Assembly (NCBI RefSeq): GCF_014653435.1
Contig: NZ_BNAO01000003.1
Span: 289,643-331,783 of the forward strand
From: Alishewanella longhuensis
GTDB lineage: Bacteria; Pseudomonadota; Gammaproteobacteria; Enterobacterales; Alteromonadaceae
Length of the DNA stretch: 42,141 bases
Reading direction: 5' to 3'
Part shown: positions 16,663 to 25,396 of the stretch, piece after piece
Position numbering within the stretch: the stretch's first letter is position 1
How the letters are laid out: each line of letters begins with the position of its first letter
Translations under genes and position numbers: made by a program
The notes under the pieces: model-generated
What the model saw: only the letters and a program-made list of their open reading frames with translations
Database searches by the model: none
What the model was told of the DNA's origin: nothing

Positions 16663-18534
16663 TTAACTAAACAGCCTACTATTATGTTGTTGCAAAAAGC
16701 GTTCAAACTCACCTAACGGTAAGGGTTTGGCAAAATAGTAGCCCTGATAATGATAACAACCTAAATGTAATAACGCTTTTAGCTGCTCTGCCGATTCCAC
16801 ACCCTCGGCAAGCACTTCTAAGCCTAAGGTTTGCCCTAATAAGATAATAGTCCGGACAATAGCCTGTTCGTTCTCATCTGTCAGTAAGTCATCAACAAAG
16901 CCCCTGTCAATCTTAAGCTGATAGAGAGGTAACCGTTTTAAATAGACCAGCGAAGAGTAGCCTGTGCCAAAATCATCTAATGAAAAACGAATACCAAGCT
17001 GTTGCAGTTTTTGCATTTTATCCACAACATTAGCAAAATCATCAACTAGCATACTTTCGGTTAATTCTAATTTTAAGGCGGTAGGATCTACCGCATACTT
17101 TGTTAAAAGCCTCTGTATCATGGGAACGAAATCACGTTGACGAAATTGCTGAGCACTGATATTTACCGATAGCTCCAAGCGAGCTGTTCCCGGTTGCGCT
17201 TGCCAGATAGCCAATTGCTGACAAGCTAATTGCAGCACAATTTCCCCGATGGGGATAATCAGACCACTCTCTTCCGCAAAATCTAAAAACTCATAAGGCC
17301 CGAGCAGCCCCCGGGTGGGATGGCGCCAACGCAATAATGCCTCGGCACCAATTACCATTCCCGGATGCACCAGTTGCGGTTGATAAAATAGCTCAAACTG
17401 AAAACCAGCAATAGCATCTCTTAGCTCATGCGCCAATACCATACGCCGGTTCGCTTGCACCTGCAGCTCGGCATCAAAAAAGGCCAAGCCGTTGCCCGTA
17501 GCTTGTTTTACTTGGTACATCGCCATATCCGCTTGAGTGATCAGCATATCAACTTCTTCACTGTCCCCCAAAAATAGGGTAGCACCGATACTTAAGGTGT
17601 TTAATGGTCGAATTAACTTTAATTCGGGTTGACTGGCAATAACGGCTTGTAGCTGTTCCACTAAATCGGTCACCGCTTTTACTGCATTAGCACGATCGGT
17701 GTCCAACATTTCGGTTAAAATCAAAAACTCATCTGCATTTAAGCGCCCTACCGTGTCTCCTTGCGGTAACACTTCAGAGAGAAGTTGAGCCACTAGGGTT
17801 AGCACCTTGTCACCCGTACTGTACCCTAAGCTATCATTTAGTGTTTTAAAATCATCAATATCAACAAACAGTAAAGCCGCATAATGTTGGCTGCGAATAC
17901 TCTGTAGTTGCGCCTGTTTAATGCGGTCAAGCATTAATTGTCGGTTTGCTAACCCAGTAAGCGCATCAAAAAAGGTCAGTTTCTCTGTCTGACGCTCCAT
18001 TTGCTGTCGCAATATTACGCCACAAATATTACCAGCCACCAATTGCAAACCAGCAACCTGCTCAGCCGACCATGTTTGTTTGGTGCGGGTAACATCCACA
18101 CCAAACATACCAATCAAGCGGGATTTATTACGGATAGGCAACATTAGCAACGATTGAATACCCTGCGACATTAATAGCTGAAACTCTGCTGAATCCGCCG
18201 GGTAAGCCGCCACGTCGCTAATAATGCTGGGCAACCCCTGCTTCCACAGCATAAACCAATCACCAAATTCGACGGTATTGAGCTGTTGTAGCACGCTAAT
18301 TTGTGGCTCTATGCCAGAGGCACACCATTCATGAGTGTTGCTGGCGGTGTTTAAATCGTCAGAGAAGAGGAAAAGATAACTGCGATCAGCAGAATAAAAC
18401 CGGCCAATAGTCGCCAACGCCTGATTGATAACCAAATCAATCTCAACGCCTGACGCCTGAGCAAACTCGCCTGATAGGCTGGCTACCATATTAAAAAAAG
18501 CTAATTCGTCAGGAAATGAACGCGGCAAAGCCAC
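16663..18534 (-). CDS. GAF-GGDEF(degenerate)-EAL protein, likely cyclic-di-GMP phosphodiesterase
   Basis: The protein has 623 residues and no membrane segment. A GAF sensor domain (about 20-175) is followed by a GGDEF domain (about 185-350) whose signature reads NADEF at 266-270, so cyclase activity is probably lost; the domain may still bind GTP. The EAL domain (about 365-620) keeps the expected residues: EAL at 398-400, NIS, ELTES, DDFGTGYSS, KIDRGFV and EGVE. The product should therefore degrade cyclic-di-GMP. The start is a GTG at 18534 with a poor ribosome site, and ATG at residue 16 is the alternative. It lies directly downstream of mshQ on the same strand (107 bp gap), so read-through could link it to the pilus operon. 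Confidence 0.85.
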   Translation of the reverse strand: MALPRSFPDELAFFNMVASLSGEFAQASGVEIDLVINQALATIGRFYSADRSYLFLFSDDLNTASNTHEWCASGIEPQISVLQQLNTVEFGDWFMLWKQGLPSIISDVAAYPADSAEFQLLMSQGIQSLLMLPIRNKSRLIGMFGVDVTRTKQTWSAEQVAGLQLVAGNICGVILRQQMERQTEKLTFFDALTGLANRQLMLDRIKQAQLQSIRSQHYAALLFVDIDDFKTLNDSLGYSTGDKVLTLVAQLLSEVLPQGDTVGRLNADEFLILTEMLDTDRANAVKAVTDLVEQLQAVIASQPELKLIRPLNTLSIGATLFLGDSEEVDMLITQADMAMYQVKQATGNGLAFFDAELQVQANRRMVLAHELRDAIAGFQFELFYQPQLVHPGMVIGAEALLRWRHPTRGLLGPYEFLDFAEESGLIIPIGEIVLQLACQQLAIWQAQPGTARLELSVNISAQQFRQRDFVPMIQRLLTKYAVDPTALKLELTESMLVDDFANVVDKMQKLQQLGIRFSLDDFGTGYSSLVYLKRLPLYQLKIDRGFVDDLLTDENEQAIVRTIILLGQTLGLEVLAEGVESAEQLKALLHLGCYHYQGYYFAKPLPLGEFERFLQQHNSRLFS

Positions 18535-18540
18535 CTCAGG

Positions 18541-18553
18541 ATGAACTGTTCAT
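18541..18553. promoter_or_regulatory. 13-bp palindrome just upstream of the GAF-EAL gene
   Basis: ATGAAC-T-GTTCAT is a perfect inverted repeat ending 7 bp before the GTG start, inside the mshQ/EAL spacer. It could be an operator or part of the translation-start structure. I do not recognise the binding protein. Confidence 0.25.
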
Positions 18554-18641
18554 AAAATCAGTCTATCTGCTTATTAGCATAGATGCAAAGCTTCGCCCGG
18601 CAACAAGGCTGATTAAACGGCTATGCCGCATTGCGGTGCCT

Positions 18642-21600
18642 TTACTGCTCGCGCCAGAAAATCAATCTTGGATTACCACGATAACGCCCGAAAATCATAC
18701 AGGCCCAAGGGTTTGGAGTTTTACTGGACGGATTAGCACTATCTGTAATGGCGCAATCATCACGCCATACTTCTGGCCGGTCCCAATTATAACTTAACCA
18801 AGGTGGCGCTAAATATTCAAAAGTAGTACTACCTGCTACGCCAGGCGCATTTAACAACAAACTTAATGGTCGGCTCACACCGGCACGCAGTGCCGTAACT
18901 GTACCAGCAGCAACTGCGGAAACACCGCTACCTAACTGATTCAGTTCAGTAAACTCACTTAGAGTGCAATTATCATCGCCGTTGACAACAAAACGCTCTC
19001 CATCCCAATACTCAGCGCGAAGTGTCAAAGGCAGGTTATCAAACTCTGATCCAAAAGCATTTTCTAACACCAAACGGCCATAGCGTAACGTAAACTCGCC
19101 AACATTTTTACTATTACATTGACTGCCTGCACATGCAGGCTGCGACAAACTAAAATCAGCCTCCGCAATACCCGCCACTTGCGGCATTTCGCCATCGACA
19201 ACTTGCAATGCCAAAACAGTGTTATTAAAAGGGCCATCCCGTTCTTCCGAGCGCCTAATCCACAATTGTGGTTCATTCGCTATTTTTAGGGTGGCGAAAT
19301 CCGCACTGCCCAGTTGCCAGGCACTGCTTGTCGTTGCTGAGTAATCTAGCCGATCGGTTAAATTTAACCATGGTTGGGTACTTGTCGCCAATAAAACGCC
19401 CGTCGCTTTGGCAAAAGCCCCTAAATAATTAGTCGTAATATTACCTTGTCGATTTAATGCAGTAAGCCGATAACGCAAATCAAGCGGTTGTCGCAGATAA
19501 ACCGGAGTTATCGCTGGTGAACAAGTGGCAGCGCCTGAAAAAGTAGTCAAACTTACCTCCGAAATACGGAAATTAGCGGGTACAAAGCGGCCAATAGGCT
19601 CGCTCCAGGCTACAGGTACCTGCTCAGGCATACCAAGATAACTAAATGCACTAGTACCAAAGCGAAATACGCCACTTTCCGTTACACTTTGATTAACTTG
19701 CGTTTGCGCTTGCTGATTACGAGTGTGATTGTATTGTGCTATACCCATATTCCCTAACGCCCCCACCGGGGCCAACAATTGATGTTGTAAAGTAATATTG
19801 CTATGTTCGAAATTGGGTGTAACAGCATTATCACAATAATTGGTATTACCACCGCCCCAACTATGTGCAGTTATAGTTAACGGAAAAGTATCACCTGCCA
19901 CCGCAAAAACGGGGCAACTGGCGTTAGCCGACAAGCAACTACTCGTTGCCTGCACACACAAACCTGCCGGACGGCGAATAAAACGATCTGCGCCATTCAT
20001 AACCAAACCGCTGTCATTATTAATCGCTGTCCCGCTGTACCTGGCATTCAACTCAACCTGGCCTGCATCGGCATAATTAACATTAATACTCGCTCTACCC
20101 TGGGCATCAAAGTTAAGCGGTAAAGGTGTTGCCCCCGCAAAAGAGCTACCGATATCGGTATTATTGACCCGTATCGGCCAGCTAACTGGGCGTGCGGCTG
20201 CTCCGGGCGTAATATAGCTACTCCAAAAACTTACACTCCGTGTCACATTGCTAAACTCTGGTATGCATTGTTGCGAAACATCGTCTTGCTTTACCGCTGC
20301 GATAGTAATGGCACTATCCGGTCGGTCAGCAATCCCATCTGGTATATCAAACACTAAACCACTAGCGGCAAAAGGTACCGTGCAATTCTGCGTGTTAAGT
20401 GCACTGTTACCTCGTCGACAGAGTGTTTGGCTAAGCGGGCGGGTATTAGGTACAGAGCTGGATACGCCAACAACCGTATTAGATGCAGTACGATTTTGTA
20501 AAAGCACTGTTGTTGAACCACCACTAAAATTAAGCACATTGCCACCTACCCAGCCACCATTGCTCAAACTGGCAGGCGATAGTGTTGCTGTTACTGGCGA
20601 TGTAACCAACTCAGTACAGGCTGGGTTAGCACAAGCTCGCACCGTAAAAGACTCTGCTTTACAGGTTAACGGCGTACTGCTGTAATCAAATTCAAAGTGA
20701 TCAATTTGTTGGCCAATAGGTAGCGAGCGTAGCGCACAAATACTAACATTATCCAGTTCATGAATATTGGTAGAACCCCCGGTAGAACCCGTTAACGAAA
20801 GATAAAAATTCTCTGGTAATGGCGCTTGGCCAGTTTGAGCTTGTGCGTTAAAGGGCGCTATTAACGTCACAAAACCTGAGCCGGTATTCCGCTCTACTGA
20901 AACCAGCGTAGCGCCGGCTTGTCTGGAGTCGACCACAAAACGATAACGATGCGGGTTAGCCTGATTGCCGTCTACTGTGGGTGACAAACAATTCCCATTA
21001 GTGTTGCTGGTACCGTTGTTACAGGTCCCCCGTAAATAACGATAACCACTGGTGTTAGATCCCGAGCCGCGAATAACAACAGATTGCCGTCTGCGCCCAA
21101 CATTGGTTACACCACCTTCATTAGAGTAATTCCCAAATTCATCCAAACCAAACCCCAGCCATCCTCCTGCAAAACCGGCAATACCTGGTTTAAAGCCATA
21201 ACCTAAGGGACCACCAAAAGCCCCGGGTTGCGGAGTTATTGCCGAATCAGACAACACCACCGCAACACCATCTGCGCCAGAGCCTCCATAAGCGAGATAA
21301 TCAAATTCAACCACCACCAGATTATTGGTTGCCGGATACAAACGTTGATAGGTAACAGAGGTTGCTTGATTGGTAACTGCCTGCGTTAGCCGCAAACGAC
21401 CATTAACCACTTGAGGTGTAAAATTACCGCTGCTGCGTGCAGTTACCCAATTATCAGACAGGTTAGCTGTATTAAAAGGATCTAGTTCACAGCCCAATGG
21501 CTGATCACAAAAAGTGCCGCCATTCAGTCGGCTTAACGCATCTGCATTAAATTGTACTGAAGCATTGTTGCCAACTGCAATAGCTCCTTTTGCGGTAACA

Positions 21601-22043
21601 GCGCCATCAATAACAGCATTGTTACTGATTGAAACTGCCCCTCCCGCTAAAATGAATCCGTTAATCCTGACATTGTTTCGGATAGCTAAACTACCACTGA
21701 CCACAATAATTAAATTCTCAGCCGGGCCAGAGCTGTTTAACTCTGAGTTATTACCAATGGTTAGGTTTCCATTGACGAAAAGCCGGGTTGTTGTGCCAAC
21801 AGTGGTTCGCACCGTATTATTAGCAATTTCATAAGAGCCATTCTCAGCAAAATAGTAGTCCGTATTCGCTAAAGGCTCCGGAAAGTCAGGGTTAGCCGCC
21901 GGGTAATCAATAGTACCTGGCACAGTGCTGTTAGGTCTAATCGCTTGCGTCCAGATTTGGCTGCAATTTGTTGCAGTAACCCACTCAGAATAAACCAGCA
22001 AGGCTGACAACATCAAATAGCGAAAAAGACTGGCTCTGCTCAT
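18642..22043 (-). CDS. mshQ: MSHA pilus-associated protein MshQ
   Basis: This secreted protein has 1133 residues. It has a signal peptide, then a short repetitive segment with recurring 'NN' turns (IANNTV, IGNNSE, IRNNVR, ISNNAV, VGNNAS at about 70-165) as in right-handed beta-helices. A lectin-like jelly-roll domain follows (about 185-445, with GGSGADGVAVVL, GFAGGWLGFGLDEFGNY). The long C-terminal region (about 560-1133) has the DUF6701 type and ends GRYRGNPRLIFWRE. It is the last gene of the mshBACDOPQ group and overlaps mshP by 4 bp. In Vibrio and Shewanella MshQ is needed for MSHA function; tip adhesion is an inference from the lectin-like domain. Confidence 0.85.
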   Translation of the reverse strand: MSRASLFRYLMLSALLVYSEWVTATNCSQIWTQAIRPNSTVPGTIDYPAANPDFPEPLANTDYYFAENGSYEIANNTVRTTVGTTTRLFVNGNLTIGNNSELNSSGPAENLIIVVSGSLAIRNNVRINGFILAGGAVSISNNAVIDGAVTAKGAIAVGNNASVQFNADALSRLNGGTFCDQPLGCELDPFNTANLSDNWVTARSSGNFTPQVVNGRLRLTQAVTNQATSVTYQRLYPATNNLVVVEFDYLAYGGSGADGVAVVLSDSAITPQPGAFGGPLGYGFKPGIAGFAGGWLGFGLDEFGNYSNEGGVTNVGRRRQSVVIRGSGSNTSGYRYLRGTCNNGTSNTNGNCLSPTVDGNQANPHRYRFVVDSRQAGATLVSVERNTGSGFVTLIAPFNAQAQTGQAPLPENFYLSLTGSTGGSTNIHELDNVSICALRSLPIGQQIDHFEFDYSSTPLTCKAESFTVRACANPACTELVTSPVTATLSPASLSNGGWVGGNVLNFSGGSTTVLLQNRTASNTVVGVSSSVPNTRPLSQTLCRRGNSALNTQNCTVPFAASGLVFDIPDGIADRPDSAITIAAVKQDDVSQQCIPEFSNVTRSVSFWSSYITPGAAARPVSWPIRVNNTDIGSSFAGATPLPLNFDAQGRASINVNYADAGQVELNARYSGTAINNDSGLVMNGADRFIRRPAGLCVQATSSCLSANASCPVFAVAGDTFPLTITAHSWGGGNTNYCDNAVTPNFEHSNITLQHQLLAPVGALGNMGIAQYNHTRNQQAQTQVNQSVTESGVFRFGTSAFSYLGMPEQVPVAWSEPIGRFVPANFRISEVSLTTFSGAATCSPAITPVYLRQPLDLRYRLTALNRQGNITTNYLGAFAKATGVLLATSTQPWLNLTDRLDYSATTSSAWQLGSADFATLKIANEPQLWIRRSEERDGPFNNTVLALQVVDGEMPQVAGIAEADFSLSQPACAGSQCNSKNVGEFTLRYGRLVLENAFGSEFDNLPLTLRAEYWDGERFVVNGDDNCTLSEFTELNQLGSGVSAVAAGTVTALRAGVSRPLSLLLNAPGVAGSTTFEYLAPPWLSYNWDRPEVWRDDCAITDSANPSSKTPNPWACMIFGRYRGNPRLIFWREQ

Positions 22044-22453
22044 TGCCGCACCTCAATCACCAGAGTTCTGCTAGTCACAAAATCATCTGCGCTACACACC
22101 CCAATACTGGTTACCTGATAAAGCACCGTGGTAAGGCTATCTGCCGGCAGAGCTTGCTGCGAGCAGGTGATTTGTGCCCGACAACCTATTAAACCCGAGT
22201 CAGTAAAAGAAAGGGTACTATTAAAGCAGCCGCCCGCAGCTGTTCGCGGCAAAACCGCCGTTAAACCAAGCTCCAAGCCACTTTGTGCCGCTAAAAATGC
22301 TCTGGTTCCCTGCACCTCATAAACCAGTGACTCGGAGGAGCTGAGTGACAATCTGGATAAGCTTAAAATGAGCGCCAGCATCACCACAATAATAAAGATG
22401 GCAACTACCAAGGCACTGCCTGTTTGTCGCTTTGCTAAGCTATTAGGGCACAT
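22040..22453 (-). CDS. mshP: MSHA minor pilin-like protein MshP
   Basis: The ATG at 22453 gives 137 residues beginning MCPNSLAKRQTGSALVVAIF. A longer frame back to 22507 lies within mshO and adds an unlikely hydrophobic leader. The N-terminal helix resembles type IV prepilins of the PilX group but lacks the usual Glu5. Four cysteines in the second half (GGCFNS, GCRAQITC, GVCSADD) could form disulfides. It overlaps mshO by 11 bp and mshQ by 4 bp, as is usual for mshOPQ. Confidence 0.8.
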   Translation of the reverse strand: MCPNSLAKRQTGSALVVAIFIIVVMLALILSLSRLSLSSSESLVYEVQGTRAFLAAQSGLELGLTAVLPRTAAGGCFNSTLSFTDSGLIGCRAQITCSQQALPADSLTTVLYQVTSIGVCSADDFVTSRTLVIEVRQ

Positions 22454-23234
22454 TGGGAATATGTACCTCATAATTAAAATAAAGATCATCCACATTGCTT
22501 GCGCCAAAGCGCAGCATCACGTTTACCACGTTATTGCGGCTTAACGACGCCGGTACCGCAGTAAAGCTTACTGCCCGCACGTTTTTTGCCATTAATATCC
22601 CGGCAGCAGCTGGCGGCAAGGGCTGCGCGGCTAAATAAGCATAGCTTTGGTAACGGCGTAACTCCTGCGTTAGGGCGTTATAACAAAAACTGGTTGGGCT
22701 TGCAGCCAAAAGATAGAAACGCTGCTCAGGTGAGCTTTTCGGAAAACTGTGCGCAGTAGCGAGCGCTATCTGTACAGTTGCAGCATTTGCATCCGCGTCG
22801 GCTTGCAGGGTTCCGTCTAGTGATATTGTTGCCCCTGACGTAGAGTATATGTCCGCTGGCGTTAGCGGATAAACGGTAAAAGGTAAACCCAAAAAGTCAG
22901 CCTGCCAACTCATGTGCAATAAGCCAAGTGTCTTATCACTTTCTGGGGTAACAGGGAGCTGCTGATACAAACCACTGCTGACAATAGGCGCAAACTCTAC
23001 GCAGCTAATGCCGGCGCTTTGCGCAATGCGCACACTATTAGGGGCCGCACCTCTTAGCTCGCGCACCAAACGCTCTGCGGCAAAACGGCCCGAGCTTAAT
23101 AATTGCTCGCGCTCGCTGGCCTCGCTATACATTCTGGCACCAATACCCAGATAGCTACTGGCGCCAATGGCAAGTATCGCCAGGATCACCATCACGATGA
23201 TCAACTCAGTTAGCGTAAAACCACGCGCCGTCAC
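22443..23234 (-). CDS. mshO: MSHA minor pilin MshO
   Basis: This 263-residue type IV prepilin-like protein has a short leader and cleavage motif (TARG-FTLTELIIVMVIL, with Glu5) followed by a PilW/MshO-like globular domain (FAAERLVRELRGAAPNSVRI). It lies 3' of mshD with a 4-bp overlap and 5' of mshP. It is probably a minor subunit that initiates or caps the MSHA pilus together with MshC, MshD and MshP. Confidence 0.85.
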   Translation of the reverse strand: MTARGFTLTELIIVMVILAILAIGASSYLGIGARMYSEASEREQLLSSGRFAAERLVRELRGAAPNSVRIAQSAGISCVEFAPIVSSGLYQQLPVTPESDKTLGLLHMSWQADFLGLPFTVYPLTPADIYSTSGATISLDGTLQADADANAATVQIALATAHSFPKSSPEQRFYLLAASPTSFCYNALTQELRRYQSYAYLAAQPLPPAAAGILMAKNVRAVSFTAVPASLSRNNVVNVMLRFGASNVDDLYFNYEVHIPNVP

Positions 23235-23830
23235 CAGTTCCCCCGATAGGCGCTAAACACTAAATTATTGCCAGCAGGCGTGGTCACAGTTACCTGAATG
23301 TGTTTCGCCTGATCCGCTGTCAGCAAAATACCGGCCACCTGCGCTGGCGCGGCATAGGTTACCCGAACCGCAACCTGATAATTGACATAGTCCGCCGCTA
23401 ATGAGGCACCCAATAAGTTACTAAGCTCAGCGGCATTACCGACAAAGCCGTCAAAATCGTCTACATCATTAAAGATTAGGCGTGTTTCCATGCCATCAGG
23501 CCCTAAATTTTCTGGTGCGGTACATAGCGGGGCTAAAGGCTCACCACAACGCAACAGCCCGCCGCTACGGGCACTGTTTTCATCAAATGCTCGCGCTAAA
23601 ATTTCATTCATCAGGCTTTGCCCAAGCTCAGTAGCGCGTACCTGATGCCAGGGATCAGTGCTGCGCTGGTAAAGCGGCCCTAAAATAGCAGTAATTAAAC
23701 TAAGTGCTATAGCGAGTACCGTGATCCCAACCACCAGTTCCACCAGGGTGACACCGCGCTGCGGGGCGCTGCTGACCACAAAGTGATTTGCGCTGTCTTT
23801 GGTATTGCTCTTCGCAGCGCGCGCTAACAT
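23231..23830 (-). CDS. mshD: MSHA minor pilin MshD
   Basis: The product has 199 residues. The prepilin motif RG-VTLVELVVGITVLAIAL is preceded by an unusually long leader of about 25 residues (from ATG 23830). A start nearer the motif is possible, but no better ribosome site was seen. The globular part has the MshD pattern TELGQSLMNEILARAFDENS and a Cys pair (RCGEPLAPLC). The gene overlaps mshC by 7 bp and mshO by 4 bp. Confidence 0.85.
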   Translation of the reverse strand: MLARAAKSNTKDSANHFVVSSAPQRGVTLVELVVGITVLAIALSLITAILGPLYQRSTDPWHQVRATELGQSLMNEILARAFDENSARSGGLLRCGEPLAPLCTAPENLGPDGMETRLIFNDVDDFDGFVGNAAELSNLLGASLAADYVNYQVAVRVTYAAPAQVAGILLTADQAKHIQVTVTTPAGNNLVFSAYRGNW

Positions 23831-24279
23831 GCGTGAATATACCCTTGCTGCTCAATACAAATTGGCAGGCTGCTTTGTCCTTGTACCTGCAACTGACAAC
23901 CGTTTTGGCCAGTACATTGCAAAGGCCTACCCCAACTATCAAAACTCAGACTGCTAAGGCCTGCCGGTATTAAGCGTAGGCTGACCGTACCATCGCTAAT
24001 ACAAAGATGGCGGGCATCGTTGATACAGCCATTAGTTACGCCTATCCGATCCATAGCAATAGTAAGGGCATTTTCCGGGCAAATACCAGTGCTAGCAGTA
24101 CAATGCATCGCCTGCTGCTGCGCCCGGCGCAGTAAAGCAATAGCCTGCTCTCTAACCAGATATTCACTGCTACCGGAGAGCGAAAAAAAACGGGGTACCA
24201 GGCTTATCGCCAGTACCCCGAGAATAATAATCACCACGATAAGCTCAACTAAGCTAAAGCCTTGTGGTTGCCTGTGCAT
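23824..24279 (-). CDS. mshC: MSHA minor pilin MshC
   Basis: This 151-residue pilin begins HRQPQG-FSLVELIVVIIILG, with a class-II-like short leader and Glu5. Several cysteines (HCTASTGIC, GCINDARHLC, QCTGQNGCQL, ICIEQQ, HAC) suggest multiple disulfides. It starts 12 bp after the mshA stop. The position after mshA and before mshD is the standard mshBACD order. Confidence 0.85.
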   Translation of the reverse strand: MHRQPQGFSLVELIVVIIILGVLAISLVPRFFSLSGSSEYLVREQAIALLRRAQQQAMHCTASTGICPENALTIAMDRIGVTNGCINDARHLCISDGTVSLRLIPAGLSSLSFDSWGRPLQCTGQNGCQLQVQGQSSLPICIEQQGYIHAC

Positions 24280-24291
24280 AAGTAACTCGAC

Positions 24292-24771
24292 TTAACACCC
24301 GGTATTAACAATAGTAATCACCGGTTTTTGGCCAGCGCCGCCAGAAGCTGCGTAGCTCACATGGCACTCATCAGGAGCATTAAGTGGCTTAATAATTAAC
24401 GGGCCTGTACCAGTAATGCTCCACTCTTCTGTTGCAAGCTCAGCGATATTTCTAAGGGTAGCAGCGTCTGCTCCCGGATAGCCGTTAGTCAGCGTAAACT
24501 GACCGTCAGCACAAGCGCTGTCTGTTGTCGCCAAAACGTCACCTGCCAAGTTTAAACAAGCAGTGCCAGTTTGACGCCCAGCAATAATGGCTTTACCGTA
24601 AACCAAGGATGATGCCGATTCCAGCGCACCTTTTACGCCATTTAAGGTGGATTTTCTGGCATCAGTGGCAAAGTTAAAAAACCTTGGTGCTGCGGTAACC
24701 GCTAAAATGCCCAAGATCACAATAACAATAATTAACTCAATTAACGTAAAACCACCCTGTTGACGTTTCAT
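24292..24771 (-). CDS. mshA: MSHA major pilin MshA
   Basis: This is a 159-residue type IVa pilin. The leader MKRQQGG is followed by FTLIELIIVIVILGILAVTA with Glu5, then the MshA-type segment PRFFNFATDARKSTLNGVKG. Four cysteines include the C-terminal pair ECHVSY...NTGC, which forms the D-loop disulfide in the family. A strong GAGGTG ribosome site, 8 bp before the ATG, overlaps the end of mshB and fits high expression. MshA builds the MSHA filament used for surface and chitin attachment in vibrios. Confidence 0.92.
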   Translation of the reverse strand: MKRQQGGFTLIELIIVIVILGILAVTAAPRFFNFATDARKSTLNGVKGALESASSLVYGKAIIAGRQTGTACLNLAGDVLATTDSACADGQFTLTNGYPGADAATLRNIAELATEEWSITGTGPLIIKPLNAPDECHVSYAASGGAGQKPVITIVNTGC

Positions 24772-24780
24772 AGATACACC

Positions 24781-25323
24781 TCAGTTTTTATTAATAAAAG
24801 TACTTACCCGGCCGGTTGCCGGTACATAGACAAAACCATTTAAATTGACCAGGCTGGCTGGCACACTGGCCAACCCAGCGGCTTGAAAATATAAACAGGC
24901 ATGATCAGGGGCAAACAACTGCGTATCTACCCTAATATATAATCTGGCGCGCCGAATATCTTCAATATTGGCGGAAATAGTGGCTCGGGGCGGGCTTTGC
25001 ATAATTGAGTCCAACACCACTAAACACTGCGCGGCGGTCATTGCCTGCGGCAAACCACCGCCGGTAGGATAACCATTGGCCCCTAAAGCAATTAAGGTGC
25101 CATCGAGCTGAACCTGGCCAGAAGGCCGCCCTGCTAACTCCCACTGGCTGCGGGTTAGCATCACGGCAGAGGCAAAGGCGCTGGCTGTGGCTTCAACGGA
25201 GACTTCTTCTGCATCTTTCGTGGCACTAATAAAGCGCGGTAACGCCACCGCGGCTAACAAGCCTAAGATGATAATAACAATCACCAGTTCTATTAGCGTA
25301 AAGCCTTGTTTGTTTTGATACAT
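24781..25323 (-). CDS. mshB: MSHA minor pilin MshB
   Basis: This is a 180-residue pilin-like protein with the leader MYQNKQG followed by FTLIELVIVIIILGLLAAVA and Glu5. The body (PRFISATKDAEEVSVEATAS, LTRSQWELAGRPSG) matches MshB. It is the first gene of the structural half of the locus, preceded by a 73-bp spacer with a good promoter candidate and an AAGG ribosome site. mshA follows after 9 bp. Confidence 0.88.
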   Translation of the reverse strand: MYQNKQGFTLIELVIVIIILGLLAAVALPRFISATKDAEEVSVEATASAFASAVMLTRSQWELAGRPSGQVQLDGTLIALGANGYPTGGGLPQAMTAAQCLVVLDSIMQSPPRATISANIEDIRRARLYIRVDTQLFAPDHACLYFQAAGLASVPASLVNLNGFVYVPATGRVSTFINKN

Positions 25324-25350
25324 CTGAGCTAACCTTATATAAGTACCTTG

Positions 25351-25380
25351 ATTATGCGTTAGAAATTACTTTATTGCCAA
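25351..25380 (-). promoter_or_regulatory. Candidate sigma-70 promoter for mshBACDOPQ
   Basis: On the minus strand TTGGCA (25380-25375, 5/6 match) and CATAAT (25356-25351, 5/6 match) are separated by 18 bp. Transcription would start near 25344, about 20 bases before mshB. This agrees with the two-operon organisation described for the Vibrio cholerae msh locus, where pilin genes are transcribed separately from the assembly genes. Confidence 0.55.
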
Positions 25381-25396
25381 CAATAAACGATGGCTA

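Noticed and set aside
17018..17026. Another perfect DnaA box (TTATCCACA)
   Set aside because: It lies in the middle of the EAL domain coding sequence without the ACTCCGGTAC motif; one such match is expected by chance.
18516..18797. Plus-strand ORF spanning the mshQ/EAL spacer
   Set aside because: It overlaps the ends of two well-supported minus-strand genes and has no recognisable sequence pattern.
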